Shown: in pieces, positions 1-6,752 of the stretch
Layout of the letters: each line of letters begins with the position of its first letter
How positions within the stretch are numbered: the stretch's first letter is position 1
NCBI GenBank assembly: GCA_047973085.1
Contig: JBKEBI010000028.1
Location: forward strand, 1 to 8,470
Direction: 5' to 3'
DNA: 8,470 nucleotides
Source: JBKEDG01 sp047973085
Lineage (GTDB): Bacteria; Bacillota_I; Bacilli_A; JBKEDG01
Position numbers and translations under genes: made by a program
The notes under the pieces: generated by a model
Told to the model about the DNA's origin: nothing
What the model saw: the letters and a program-made list of their open reading frames with translations, nothing else
The model's database searches: none

Positions 1-1136
1 ATGTTGTTGATTTTAATAAGCCTATTGATTTTTCCAATAGAGATATTAGTTTTACTTACAATATAGATGATTGTAAAGATTCAAATGTTTACATCATAGC
101 AGTACCTACTCCTGTTGATGATAATATGATTCCTAGAATGGATTATGTATTTAGTGCTTCAGAATTTGTTGGAAGTATTTTAAATAAAGGTGATTTAGTA
201 ATTTATGAAGCTACAGTTTATCCAACAGCAACTGAAAACGAATGTATTCCAATTTTAGAAAAAGAGTCTAATTTAGTTGCCAAAAAAGATTTTAAGTACG
301 GTTATTCACCTGAAAGAGTGTCACCAGGTACAAAAGAACACGAATTTACAAAAATTGTAAAAGTTATTTCTGGGTGTGATGATGAAACACTGAATGATAT
401 GGAAAATATCTACGAAAAAGTTATTGAAGCAGGAACTTATAGAGCTGCTAGCATTAAAATTGCTGAGGCTGTAAAAATAACTGAAAATGTACAACGTGAT
501 GTTAATATTGCACTAATTAATGAACTAAGTCAACTATATGATGTATTAGACATTAATATTTATGATGTTATTAATGCTGCATCTACAAAATGGAATTTTG
601 GAAGATATTTCCCTGGAATGGTTGGAGGACATTGTATTTCAGTTGACCCATATTATTTATTACATAAATCAAAAAACCATAAAGTTAGTTTAAATATTGT
701 AGAAGCAAGTAGAAATGTTAATGAACAGTATTTTAAAAAATTTACATATAGAATTATTTCAGAGTTGCTTAAATTAGAGAATAAGGAAAAAAGAGTTTTA
801 TTAATGGGAGCAGCATATAAAGAAAATGTTGAAGATTTTAGAAATACAAAAGTAGTTGATATATATAACGAACTGAATAAGTACGGTATAGATGTTAAAG
901 TGACAGATGCTCATGTAGATAAGGTAGCTTTTTATGAGGAATACAATGTTGAACTTTGTGATTTGAATGAGACTGACAAATATGATTTAGTCTTTATCTA
1001 TCAGCCACATGATATATATACAAAATTAAAAGCAATTGATTTTGAAAAAATATTAGTCTCTAAAGAGGAAAGTACGATTTATGATTATAAAAATGTACTC
1101 GGTAAAGAGATCAGGGAAGGGTTTAGGGTGATTTAG
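1..1136 (+). CDS. UDP-N-acetylhexosamine 6-dehydrogenase (TviB/WbpA type), 5'-truncated by window edge
   Basis: NAD-dependent nucleotide-sugar dehydrogenase that oxidises C6 of a UDP-HexNAc to a uronic acid in the cytoplasm, for surface polysaccharide. The reading frame is open from base 3, so the ATG at 126 is internal. The 41 codons before it contain the family motif AVPTPVD (about bases 99-119), and the gene begins outside the window. About 45-50 residues, including the N-terminal Rossmann GxGxxG, are missing from view. Counting from the Met at 126, one sees ATVYP (29-33), YSPERVSPG (60-68), the central-domain helix with K117 and N121 (AEAVKITENVQRD), and the catalytic Cys170 in GGHCISVDPYYL. 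The YSPERxxPG block and the NVQRDxNIALxNEL block are typical of TviB/WbpA/VipA-like enzymes and unlike HasB UDP-glucose dehydrogenases. Exact substrate (GlcNAc, GalNAc, ManNAc or even Glc) is inferred only. The stop codon directly abuts the next gene's ATG. Confidence 0.9.
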   Translation, partial: VVDFNKPIDFSNRDISFTYNIDDCKDSNVYIIAVPTPVDDNMIPRMDYVFSASEFVGSILNKGDLVIYEATVYPTATENECIPILEKESNLVAKKDFKYGYSPERVSPGTKEHEFTKIVKVISGCDDETLNDMENIYEKVIEAGTYRAASIKIAEAVKITENVQRDVNIALINELSQLYDVLDINIYDVINAASTKWNFGRYFPGMVGGHCISVDPYYLLHKSKNHKVSLNIVEASRNVNEQYFKKFTYRIISELLKLENKEKRVLLMGAAYKENVEDFRNTKVVDIYNELNKYGIDVKVTDAHVDKVAFYEEYNVELCDLNETDKYDLVFIYQPHDIYTKLKAIDFEKILVSKEESTIYDYKNVLGKEIREGFRVI

Positions 1137-2447
1137 ATGAAAGAACAAAAATATATGAATCCCTTATTAACCAAAACTAGAATTATTGGCCTAATAATCG
1201 CAATAATAATACACATCGTATTTATATGGGGATATATTCAAATATACGAATATTCAACTGCATTGATATATGGATTTAGTATATTCTTTCCAATATTTAT
1301 GATTTATATTTATTCTAAATTATTTTTCTCATTATTCTATAGAGCCAAAAAAGATAATAAAGAAATAAAGAAGCAAATCATGAATGCTTCTGTTTCACTT
1401 GTAGTACCATTCTACAATGAGAAAAAAGAATTAATGGAAAAGCAAGTTGAATCAATTTTAAAACAAACAAAGCCCTTTGATCAAGTTTATTTTGTAGACG
1501 ATGGAAGTGTAGATAAAGAAACAACAGAATTTTTAAGTATGGTTTGTGATAAAATTCCTAGTTTTCATTTGCATGTTTGCGAGGAAAATAAAGGGAAGCG
1601 TGAAGCACAAGGTAAAGTACTAAATCTAATTGATAGTGACTTTATAATGACAACCGACAGTGATACATTTTTCAAAGAAGACTGTCTATATGAATTATTA
1701 ATACCATTCTTTGAAAATAAAAGGAAGAAAGATGTAGTTGCAGTAACAGGTAAAGTTGTAGGAATTAATGAAAATAAAAATTTGCTTACCAGTATTTTAA
1801 ATATGAGATATTACAATGCATTTGAATCCGAACGTGGATCTCAATCAGCAACACAGAGTGTAATTGTAGCAAGTGGCCCATGTACTGTGTATAGAGCAGA
1901 TATTATTCAAGATAATTTACACGAGTATTTAAATCAAATATTCCTAGGCAAGAAGCAAACGTTTGGTGATGACAGATGTTTAACAAACATTTCTTTAAAA
2001 TATGGAGATGTGCTGTTTCAAAATACCGCAGTTGCAATGACTTTTATGCCAGAGAATATGAAGAGTTTTATGAAACAACAAATTCGCTGGAATAGATCAT
2101 TTTTTAGAGAAAGCTTACTTGGAGTAATTGCATTAACAAAATTAGGCCGCATTAAACCATTGTTATGGATTATTATGGAAGTGCTATTATTCGCATTAAT
2201 GTTAACTACATTAAGCTTAGCACTATATAGCATGTTTTTCCAAGATGGTTATTTTGCAATTGAATTTTTCTCTTTTACTTTATTTATTATTGTTAACTCA
2301 ATAGCACGTAATATATATTATTTTAGAATAACACCAAAAGCTATTTTTCTAGCTCCAATTTATGGCTTTATTCACTTATTGATTATTATGCCTATTAAAG
2401 TATACGCGTTATTTACTTTGAAAGATATAAGATGGATAACTAGATAA
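1137..2447 (+). CDS. Hyaluronan-synthase-like membrane glycosyltransferase (GT2, processive)
   Basis: Integral membrane GT2 enzyme expected to polymerise UDP-sugars and extrude the chain. The layout matches class I hyaluronan synthase: two N-terminal membrane segments (about residues 14-35 and 41-66), a cytoplasmic catalytic domain, and C-terminal membrane segments (about 340-364, 371-390, 403-425). Visible motifs are PFYNE (91-95), VDDGS (120-124), the DSD metal/UDP site (174-176), ASGPCTVYR (245-253), GDDRCLTN (277-284, catalytic Asp) and QQIRW (314-318) followed by NRSFFRES. The run from the GDDR motif through RSFFRES resembles Streptococcus HasA more than NodC or chitin synthase, and 436 residues is close to HasA's roughly 420. 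It starts immediately after the dehydrogenase stop, with AGGGTG about 6 bases upstream, so translational coupling is likely. Polymer identity is uncertain because its partner dehydrogenase is of the HexNAc type; a (GlcNAc-uronic acid) copolymer is an inference. Confidence 0.88.
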   Translation: MKEQKYMNPLLTKTRIIGLIIAIIIHIVFIWGYIQIYEYSTALIYGFSIFFPIFMIYIYSKLFFSLFYRAKKDNKEIKKQIMNASVSLVVPFYNEKKELMEKQVESILKQTKPFDQVYFVDDGSVDKETTEFLSMVCDKIPSFHLHVCEENKGKREAQGKVLNLIDSDFIMTTDSDTFFKEDCLYELLIPFFENKRKKDVVAVTGKVVGINENKNLLTSILNMRYYNAFESERGSQSATQSVIVASGPCTVYRADIIQDNLHEYLNQIFLGKKQTFGDDRCLTNISLKYGDVLFQNTAVAMTFMPENMKSFMKQQIRWNRSFFRESLLGVIALTKLGRIKPLLWIIMEVLLFALMLTTLSLALYSMFFQDGYFAIEFFSFTLFIIVNSIARNIYYFRITPKAIFLAPIYGFIHLLIIMPIKVYALFTLKDIRWITR

Positions 2448-2469
2448 ATTAAAACAATATAATATAAAC

Positions 2470-2515
2470 AACAAAAAGTTTTATCAATTATAAAATATTG
2501 ATAAGACTTTTTGTT
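2470..2515 (+). terminator. Intrinsic terminator after the polysaccharide genes
   Basis: A 19-bp stem (2470-2488 with 2497-2515, one U-G wobble) encloses an 8-base loop. The 3' arm contains CTTTTTGTT, which supplies the U-rich tail. It lies 22 bases after the synthase stop and separates that operon from the metal-transport promoter. Confidence 0.85.
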
Positions 2516-2541
2516 ATATAAATTAATGAATACGAAAATAG

Positions 2542-2557
2542 TAAATCGATATATTTA
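2542..2557. promoter_or_regulatory. Possible metalloregulator operator (Zur-like half-site)
   Basis: TAAATCGATATATTTA is an imperfect inverted repeat (TAAAT, 6-base gap, ATTTA) that overlaps the -35 region of the zinc-transport promoter. Its left part, TAAATCG, resembles the outer half of the Zur box known from Bacillus-type Firmicutes; the right part matches poorly. In so AT-rich a region this may be chance. Confidence 0.2.
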
Positions 2558-2582
2558 AAAAGGATTGTTATTATGCTATAAT
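2554..2582 (+). promoter_or_regulatory. Sigma-A-type promoter of the zinc ABC operon
   Basis: A perfect -10 TATAAT (2577-2582) is preceded by an extended -10 TG at 2574-2575, with a weak -35 TTTAAA (2554-2559) at 17-base spacing. Transcription would start near 2589, giving a short leader before the strong AAAAGGAGG site (2607-2615) ahead of the ATG at 2621. Confidence 0.65.
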
Positions 2583-2620
2583 TGTGTTGATATGCTGAAT
2601 ACTTATAAAAGGAGGCTCTT

Positions 2621-3283
2621 ATGAAAGTTGAAATTAGGAATTTTACTTATTGTTATAATAATAATATAGTTTTAGATGATATTAATCTAAAAATAGATAA
2701 TGGTGATTTCATAGCATTACTTGGTCATAACGGAAGTGGAAAAACAACCCTCATAAAAGCTATCCTAAAAGAAAATAAAGTATCTAATAATAAAATATTT
2801 TTAAATGACATTGATGTTAATTATTTTGATGACTGGAACAATATCGGATATGTTGCTCAAAAGTTTATTAATTTCTCATTTAATTACCCATTAAATGTTG
2901 ATGAAATTCTTAAAACTAGTTTAAATAATAATGAAAAGATTTCTGAAGTTTTAAAGCTAACAAATATTGAAGAATTTAGATATAAAAACTTTAATACTCT
3001 CAGTGGTGGACAACAACAACGCGTTTTTATTGCCAGAGCTATTTTAAATAATCCTTCTTTACTAATTCTTGATGAGCCTTTCGTTGGTATTGATGCAGAC
3101 AGCGTAATAAAATTATTCAGCTTACTAAAAAAAATTAATGAAAATGGTACTACAATTATTTTAATTACTCACCAAGAACATTCAATAAAAAATTATGTGA
3201 ATAAAGTAATTGTACTAAAAAATAAAGTATTTTATGAGGGAGATAGTGCAAATTATGATAGCAGGATGTGTGAATTATGTTAA
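2621..3283 (+). CDS. znuC: Zinc/manganese-type ABC transporter, ATP-binding subunit
   Basis: Cytoplasmic ATPase that powers high-affinity metal uptake with the permease and lipoprotein encoded next. All ABC elements are present in order: Walker A GHNGSGKT (35-42), Q-loop Gln80, signature LSGGQ (127-131), Walker B LILDEP (148-153) with catalytic Glu152, D-loop GID (156-158), and H-loop His184. At 220 residues it is a little shorter than typical ZnuC/AdcC proteins, yet no catalytic element is missing. The C terminus ends in CELC (217-220), a CxxC pair with no known role in this family that I can name. The start is well supported by AAAAGGAGG at 2607-2615. The gene overlaps the permease start by 7 bases. 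The substrate assignment (Zn rather than Mn) comes from the binding protein, so the symbol is by family; adcC would be equally suitable. Confidence 0.88.
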   Translation: MKVEIRNFTYCYNNNIVLDDINLKIDNGDFIALLGHNGSGKTTLIKAILKENKVSNNKIFLNDIDVNYFDDWNNIGYVAQKFINFSFNYPLNVDEILKTSLNNNEKISEVLKLTNIEEFRYKNFNTLSGGQQQRVFIARAILNNPSLLILDEPFVGIDADSVIKLFSLLKKINENGTTIILITHQEHSIKNYVNKVIVLKNKVFYEGDSANYDSRMCELC

Positions 3284-4101
3284 TTGAAAATTTAATGAAA
3301 TATGAATTTTTACAATATGCTTACATTAGTGGTATTTTAATCTCATTGCTCTTTCCCATATTTGGAGCTTTTATAACACTTAGAAAACAGATATTTATTA
3401 GCGATACAATTTCCCATGTTTCTCTAGCTGGAATAAGTATTGGCTATTATTTGACTTCACTTCTATCAATTACATTTAATCCAACTTTTATAGGAATTAT
3501 TGCTGCAATATTAGGAGCAGTGATAATTGAATATATGAGAAGTAACTACAAGGGATTTAAAGAAATTGTAATGATTAATGTAATGTGCATTTCAATTGCT
3601 TTGGCAATTATTTTTGCAAGTTTCAGTACTTCAAAAATTGCATTCTCAAGCTTTTTATTTGGTAGCATAAATACAATTGAAAAAACAGAATTTTACCTTT
3701 TAATAGGACTATTTCTTATTTCAGCAATATTTTTATACAAAAATTACTACACTCTACTTGCAATTAGTATTGATGAAGAACACGCAAGGTTAAAATATAA
3801 AAATTTGAATCTCATAAAATATTCATTTGTAGTTTTAATGGCTATTTTAATTGCACTTTCCATTAAAATAATAGGTGCACTTCTTATTAGTGCAATGATT
3901 GTCATGCCAGTATCAATTGTTATTAACAAAACAAATTCATTTAAAACATCCAATATTCTAAGTACTATAATAGCACTTATTGCAACAATTACTGGATTAG
4001 TTGTTTCATACTATATCTCTATTCCGAGTGGTGCAAGCATTGTTGTTATTTTAGCAATTATTGGAATCGTAAAAAAAATATTTTTTAGGGGGAGTTTATG
4101 A
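3277..4101 (+). CDS. znuB: Zinc/manganese-type ABC transporter, membrane permease (ABC-3 family)
   Basis: Polytopic inner-membrane subunit that forms the metal channel. The 274-residue chain is made almost entirely of hydrophobic segments; by eye about eight cross the membrane. Family landmarks are the N-terminal ISDTISHVSLAGI block (about 41-53), which corresponds to the conserved GDSxSHxxLxG region, the GALLISAMIVMPVSI block in the C-terminal half, and the YYISIPSGASIVV block near the end. The ATG at 3277 overlaps the ATPase stop (ATGTTAA) and has only a weak AGG upstream, so translational coupling with the ATPase gene is expected. Its TGA stop at 4099-4101 overlaps the next ATG as ATGA, which also shows that TGA is a real stop in this genome. 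Confidence 0.88.
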   Translation: MLIENLMKYEFLQYAYISGILISLLFPIFGAFITLRKQIFISDTISHVSLAGISIGYYLTSLLSITFNPTFIGIIAAILGAVIIEYMRSNYKGFKEIVMINVMCISIALAIIFASFSTSKIAFSSFLFGSINTIEKTEFYLLIGLFLISAIFLYKNYYTLLAISIDEEHARLKYKNLNLIKYSFVVLMAILIALSIKIIGALLISAMIVMPVSIVINKTNSFKTSNILSTIIALIATITGLVVSYYISIPSGASIVVILAIIGIVKKIFFRGSL

Positions 4102-4907
4102 AAAAAATTTTAATATTTATAATTTTATCAACTTTATTTACAGGATGCGGCACTAATGAAGAATCTGTCGATATTGTCGTTTCGTCATTTGCAACCAATT
4201 TTATTGTCACTGAAATTGTGGGGGAAGAATTAACTGTCCAAAATATTATACCAGAAAATGCTGATCCTCATGAATATGAGCCCACTCAAAAAGAAATAAA
4301 ATTAGCAACTGATGCCAAAATGGTATTCTACATTGATGATCACTTTGATGAATCATTATCTCAAATTGAAGGTTCCATACCTATTTTAGATAATCTTAGT
4401 ACTAATTATGATAATCCTCACTTTTGGATAAGTCCAAAAAAAATGGTGGAGGCAACTGAATTTATATATCAAGAACTTGAAGAAGAATACGGTAATAAGT
4501 TTGAACAAAATTACCAATCTTTAAAAGAAAAACTTTTAGATTTAGATTTAGAGTATCAAGAAAAATTAAATGAAGTTAAATTTAATACTTTTATTGTTTC
4601 ACACAATAGTTTTGCTCATTTAAAAGACTATAACATTGAATCAATCCCTTTATCAAACAGCGATCATGAAAACAATGATACTAGTCAAAAAGACATCCTT
4701 GATATTATTGAATATATTGAAGAAAATGATATTACATACATTGCTGTTGAAAAAAATATTGCATGTTCTACTTGTGAAGTAATAGAAAAAGAAGTGTCTA
4801 TTAAAACACTTGAGGTTGATTCTTTTGAATTTACTGACGAAAATACAGACTACTTTTCTATTCAAAGAAATAATCTTGGTAGTTTAGTTAAAATAATGAA
4901 TTTGTAA
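4098..4907 (+). CDS. znuA: Zinc-binding ABC-transporter lipoprotein (ZnuA/AdcA type)
   Basis: Extracytoplasmic substrate-binding protein of the importer, anchored by lipid. The signal peptide is followed by lipobox FTGC with acylation at Cys17. Metal-ligand positions of the cluster A-I family are visible: His58 in DPHEYEPT, His108 in NPHFW, His169 in VSHNSF, and an acidic residue such as Asp241 near the end. A His at the third position is typical of zinc binders, whereas Mn-type proteins such as PsaA carry Glu there. At 269 residues it is short; the His-rich flexible loop found in many ZnuA proteins is absent, with only one His between ligands 1 and 2. An unusual CxxC (Cys223, Cys226) follows the conserved Glu218. 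AGGGGGAG lies 3 bases upstream of the start, and the ATGA overlap couples it to the permease. Confidence 0.87.
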   Translation: MKKILIFIILSTLFTGCGTNEESVDIVVSSFATNFIVTEIVGEELTVQNIIPENADPHEYEPTQKEIKLATDAKMVFYIDDHFDESLSQIEGSIPILDNLSTNYDNPHFWISPKKMVEATEFIYQELEEEYGNKFEQNYQSLKEKLLDLDLEYQEKLNEVKFNTFIVSHNSFAHLKDYNIESIPLSNSDHENNDTSQKDILDIIEYIEENDITYIAVEKNIACSTCEVIEKEVSIKTLEVDSFEFTDENTDYFSIQRNNLGSLVKIMNL

Positions 4908-4930
4908 TATAGTAAATTTAGAACTATATT
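4906..4930 (+). terminator. Weak AT hairpin after the zinc operon
   Basis: AATATAGT (4906-4913) pairs with ACTATATT (4923-4930) across a 9-base loop, and TTTATAATAA follows. The stem is nearly all A-U, so it is at best a weak terminator or an RNA 3'-end stabiliser. It overlaps the lipoprotein's stop codon. Confidence 0.3.
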
Positions 4931-4967
4931 TTATAATAACCTCTTTAACATATTGTAAATATCATAC

Positions 4968-5015
4968 AAAAAGACCTTAGGCAGTTTTTTAATGGTTCCT
5001 ACCTAAAGTCTTTTT
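4968..5015 (-). terminator. Convergent terminator between zinc operon and hcp
   Basis: A 17-base stem (4968-4984 with 4999-5015) has a 14-base loop and poly-T on either side. Read on the minus strand, the two non-Watson-Crick positions are G-U wobbles and the stem is followed by TCTTTTTG, a good hcp terminator. Read on the plus strand, the same positions are C-A mismatches, so it should work less well for the zinc operon. Confidence 0.8.
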
Positions 5016-5017
5016 TA

Positions 5018-6574
5018 TTAGTTGTATATTAAATCATTTAAATCTTGCTCTACTGTAGTAATTGTACTTACATTATAATTTTCTACTAAGAAATTTACAA
5101 TGTTTGGACTCAAGAACGCTGGTAGGGTTGGACCGACTTTTATATTTTTTACTCCTAAGAATAATAAAGCTAAAAATACTGTGATTGCCTTTTGTTCATA
5201 CCATGCAATATTATAAGCTATTGGCAATTCATTAACATCACATTCAAATACTTCTGCTAATTTAAGTGCAATAACAGCAAGTGAATAAGAGTCATTACAT
5301 TGTCCTGCATCTAAAACACGAGGTATCCCATCTATATCTCCTAAATTTAATTTATTATAACGATATTTGGCACATCCGGCTGTTAGTATAATTGTACTTT
5401 TTGGAAGAGAACTTGCAAACTCAGTATAATACTTTCTACTACTTTGTCTACCATCACAACCAGCCATAACTACAAATTTACTTATTTTCCCTTCCCTAAC
5501 CTTTTCAATTACTGTTTCTGCAAGGGCTAAAACCTGATTATGTGCAAAACCTCCAACTATTGTTCCACTTTCAATTTGTGTAGGTGCATCGCATTGTTTA
5601 GCAAGTTCAATTACAGGTGAAAAATCCTTTTTTCCATTTTCATCAATTGTAATTTTCTTCCACCCTTCCATACCTGTTACTCCTGTTGTGAATACTCTAT
5701 CATTATATGAAGCATTCTTTTTAGGTGGGACTAAACAGTTTGTCGTGAAAATAATTGGTCCATTAAATGTTTCAAATGTATCAACTTGATCATACCAAGC
5801 ATTTCCATAATTACCAACTAAATGTTCATATTTTTTAAGTTCTGGATAGTAATGTGCACTAAGCATTTCACTATGTGTATAGACATCTATTCCTAACCCT
5901 TCAGTTTGTTCTAATAATTGCTTAATATCATTCATATCATGACCAGAAATTAAAATAGCAGGGTTATTTCCAACTCCTATATTTACTTCTGAAATTTCTG
6001 GATTCCCAAACTTTGTTGTATTAGCTTCATCTAAAAGTTTCATTACTTCTACAGAATACTTTCCAGTTTCAAGCATTAACTCAACATAATAATTTAAATC
6101 CTTGTCACTAGCAAGTAAAGCTTCAAGTGCTTTTCTTACAAAAACATTAATTTCTTTTGATTTATAACCTAAATTATTGGCATGATGCATATATGCACTA
6201 AGTCCCATTAGTCCATAATATATAGTTTCCTTTAATGAATTAATATCTTCATCATCGGTATTAAAACCACCTTTTTTTAGCTCTTCTGTATAACTTACAC
6301 TTCTTCCAACTAAACTACTTCCTTCTGTTTCTAAATACCTTTTAACATCATTTAAATCAAAATTTACATTTGTTATTTGTAAAAATAGCATATCAGTTAT
6401 ATATTTATCTATTTCATCAATATCACTATATACTCCTGAATTTGTATCTTTTGCAAGATCCATCAGAAAATTTCTTAATCCCTTATAAATAAAATCTAAC
6501 TCTTCAACTTTTCCACATGTTCCTATTACTCGACACCCATTTTTTTGTACTTCTTGGCATTGATTACAATTCAT
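5018..6574 (-). CDS. hcp: Hybrid cluster protein (Hcp; NO reductase / 'hydroxylamine reductase')
   Basis: Cytoplasmic Fe-S protein of anaerobes that carries the 4Fe-2S-2O hybrid cluster. Hcp proteins reduce NO to N2O and are linked to nitrosative-stress defence; the older name is hydroxylamine reductase. The N-terminal cluster ligands are Cys3, Cys6, Cys14 and Cys20 (spacing 2-7-5, as in Hcps of strict anaerobes rather than the E. coli 2-11-6 type). All hybrid-cluster ligands expected from Desulfovibrio Hcp are visible: His212 (GHDM), Glu236 (HSEM), Cys280 (TTNC), Cys373 (AGCDG, the persulfide Cys), Cys401 (AGCAKYR), Cys426 (GQCND) and Glu460 (WYEQKA). The length, 518 residues, is close to other Hcps. 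The start is supported by AAGGAG (6584-6589) and the diagnostic CNQC at the N terminus. It stands alone with its own terminator; no hcr reductase or regulator gene is in the window. Confidence 0.95.
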   Translation of the reverse strand: MNCNQCQEVQKNGCRVIGTCGKVEELDFIYKGLRNFLMDLAKDTNSGVYSDIDEIDKYITDMLFLQITNVNFDLNDVKRYLETEGSSLVGRSVSYTEELKKGGFNTDDEDINSLKETIYYGLMGLSAYMHHANNLGYKSKEINVFVRKALEALLASDKDLNYYVELMLETGKYSVEVMKLLDEANTTKFGNPEISEVNIGVGNNPAILISGHDMNDIKQLLEQTEGLGIDVYTHSEMLSAHYYPELKKYEHLVGNYGNAWYDQVDTFETFNGPIIFTTNCLVPPKKNASYNDRVFTTGVTGMEGWKKITIDENGKKDFSPVIELAKQCDAPTQIESGTIVGGFAHNQVLALAETVIEKVREGKISKFVVMAGCDGRQSSRKYYTEFASSLPKSTIILTAGCAKYRYNKLNLGDIDGIPRVLDAGQCNDSYSLAVIALKLAEVFECDVNELPIAYNIAWYEQKAITVFLALLFLGVKNIKVGPTLPAFLSPNIVNFLVENYNVSTITTVEQDLNDLIYN

Positions 6575-6659
6575 ATTATCATCTCCTTACTATTTATTTT
6601 ACATCATCTATAATTAATTATTCGTTGTCTAGGAAACCAAAATAGAATTTTCTTTATTT

Positions 6660-6671
6660 ATTATATTATCA
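6660..6671 (-). promoter_or_regulatory. Candidate extended -10 of hcp promoter
   Basis: On the minus strand, TGATAATATAAT offers overlapping -10 hexamers (TAATAT with an upstream TG, or TATAAT), about 86 bases before the hcp start. No convincing -35 lies at the right distance; a TTGACT is present but only 8 bases away from TATAAT. I found no clear Rex, FNR, NsrR or HcpR palindrome in the 6575-6713 gap. Confidence 0.3.
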
Positions 6672-6713
6672 ACAGTCAAATCTAATATTACTTCTAATCA
6701 AAAAAACTTAATC

Positions 6714-6740
6714 AAAAACCTTCGCAAAGTTAGCAAAGGT
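6714..6740 (-). terminator. Intrinsic terminator of the internalin-like gene
   Basis: On the minus strand, ACCTTTGC pairs with GCGAAGGT (6733-6740 with 6718-6725, one U-G wobble) across a 7-base loop, then TTTTT follows, with a second T-run further on. It begins 12 bases after the gene's stop codon, as expected for its terminator. Confidence 0.8.
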
Positions 6741-6752
6741 CTATTTTACTTA

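Noticed and set aside
126..128. ATG at 126 as the start of the dehydrogenase
   Set aside because: The same frame is open back to base 3 and encodes the conserved AVPTPVD motif before it; there is no ribosome site before 126. The true start lies outside the window.
2565..2582. TTGTTA (2565-2570) as the -35 of the zinc operon promoter
   Set aside because: It is only 6 bases from TATAAT; the TTTAAA at 2554-2559 with 17-base spacing plus the extended -10 TG fits better.
2583..2620. Riboswitch or structured leader before the zinc operon
   Set aside because: The leader is only about 30 bases and has no stable stem, too short for any known riboswitch.
6575..6713. Nitrosative-stress or redox operator (FNR, Rex, NsrR, HcpR) upstream of hcp
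   Set aside because: I scanned both strands of the gap and found only AT-rich partial repeats (for example around CTAG near 6630), none with two matching half-sites of a known regulator.
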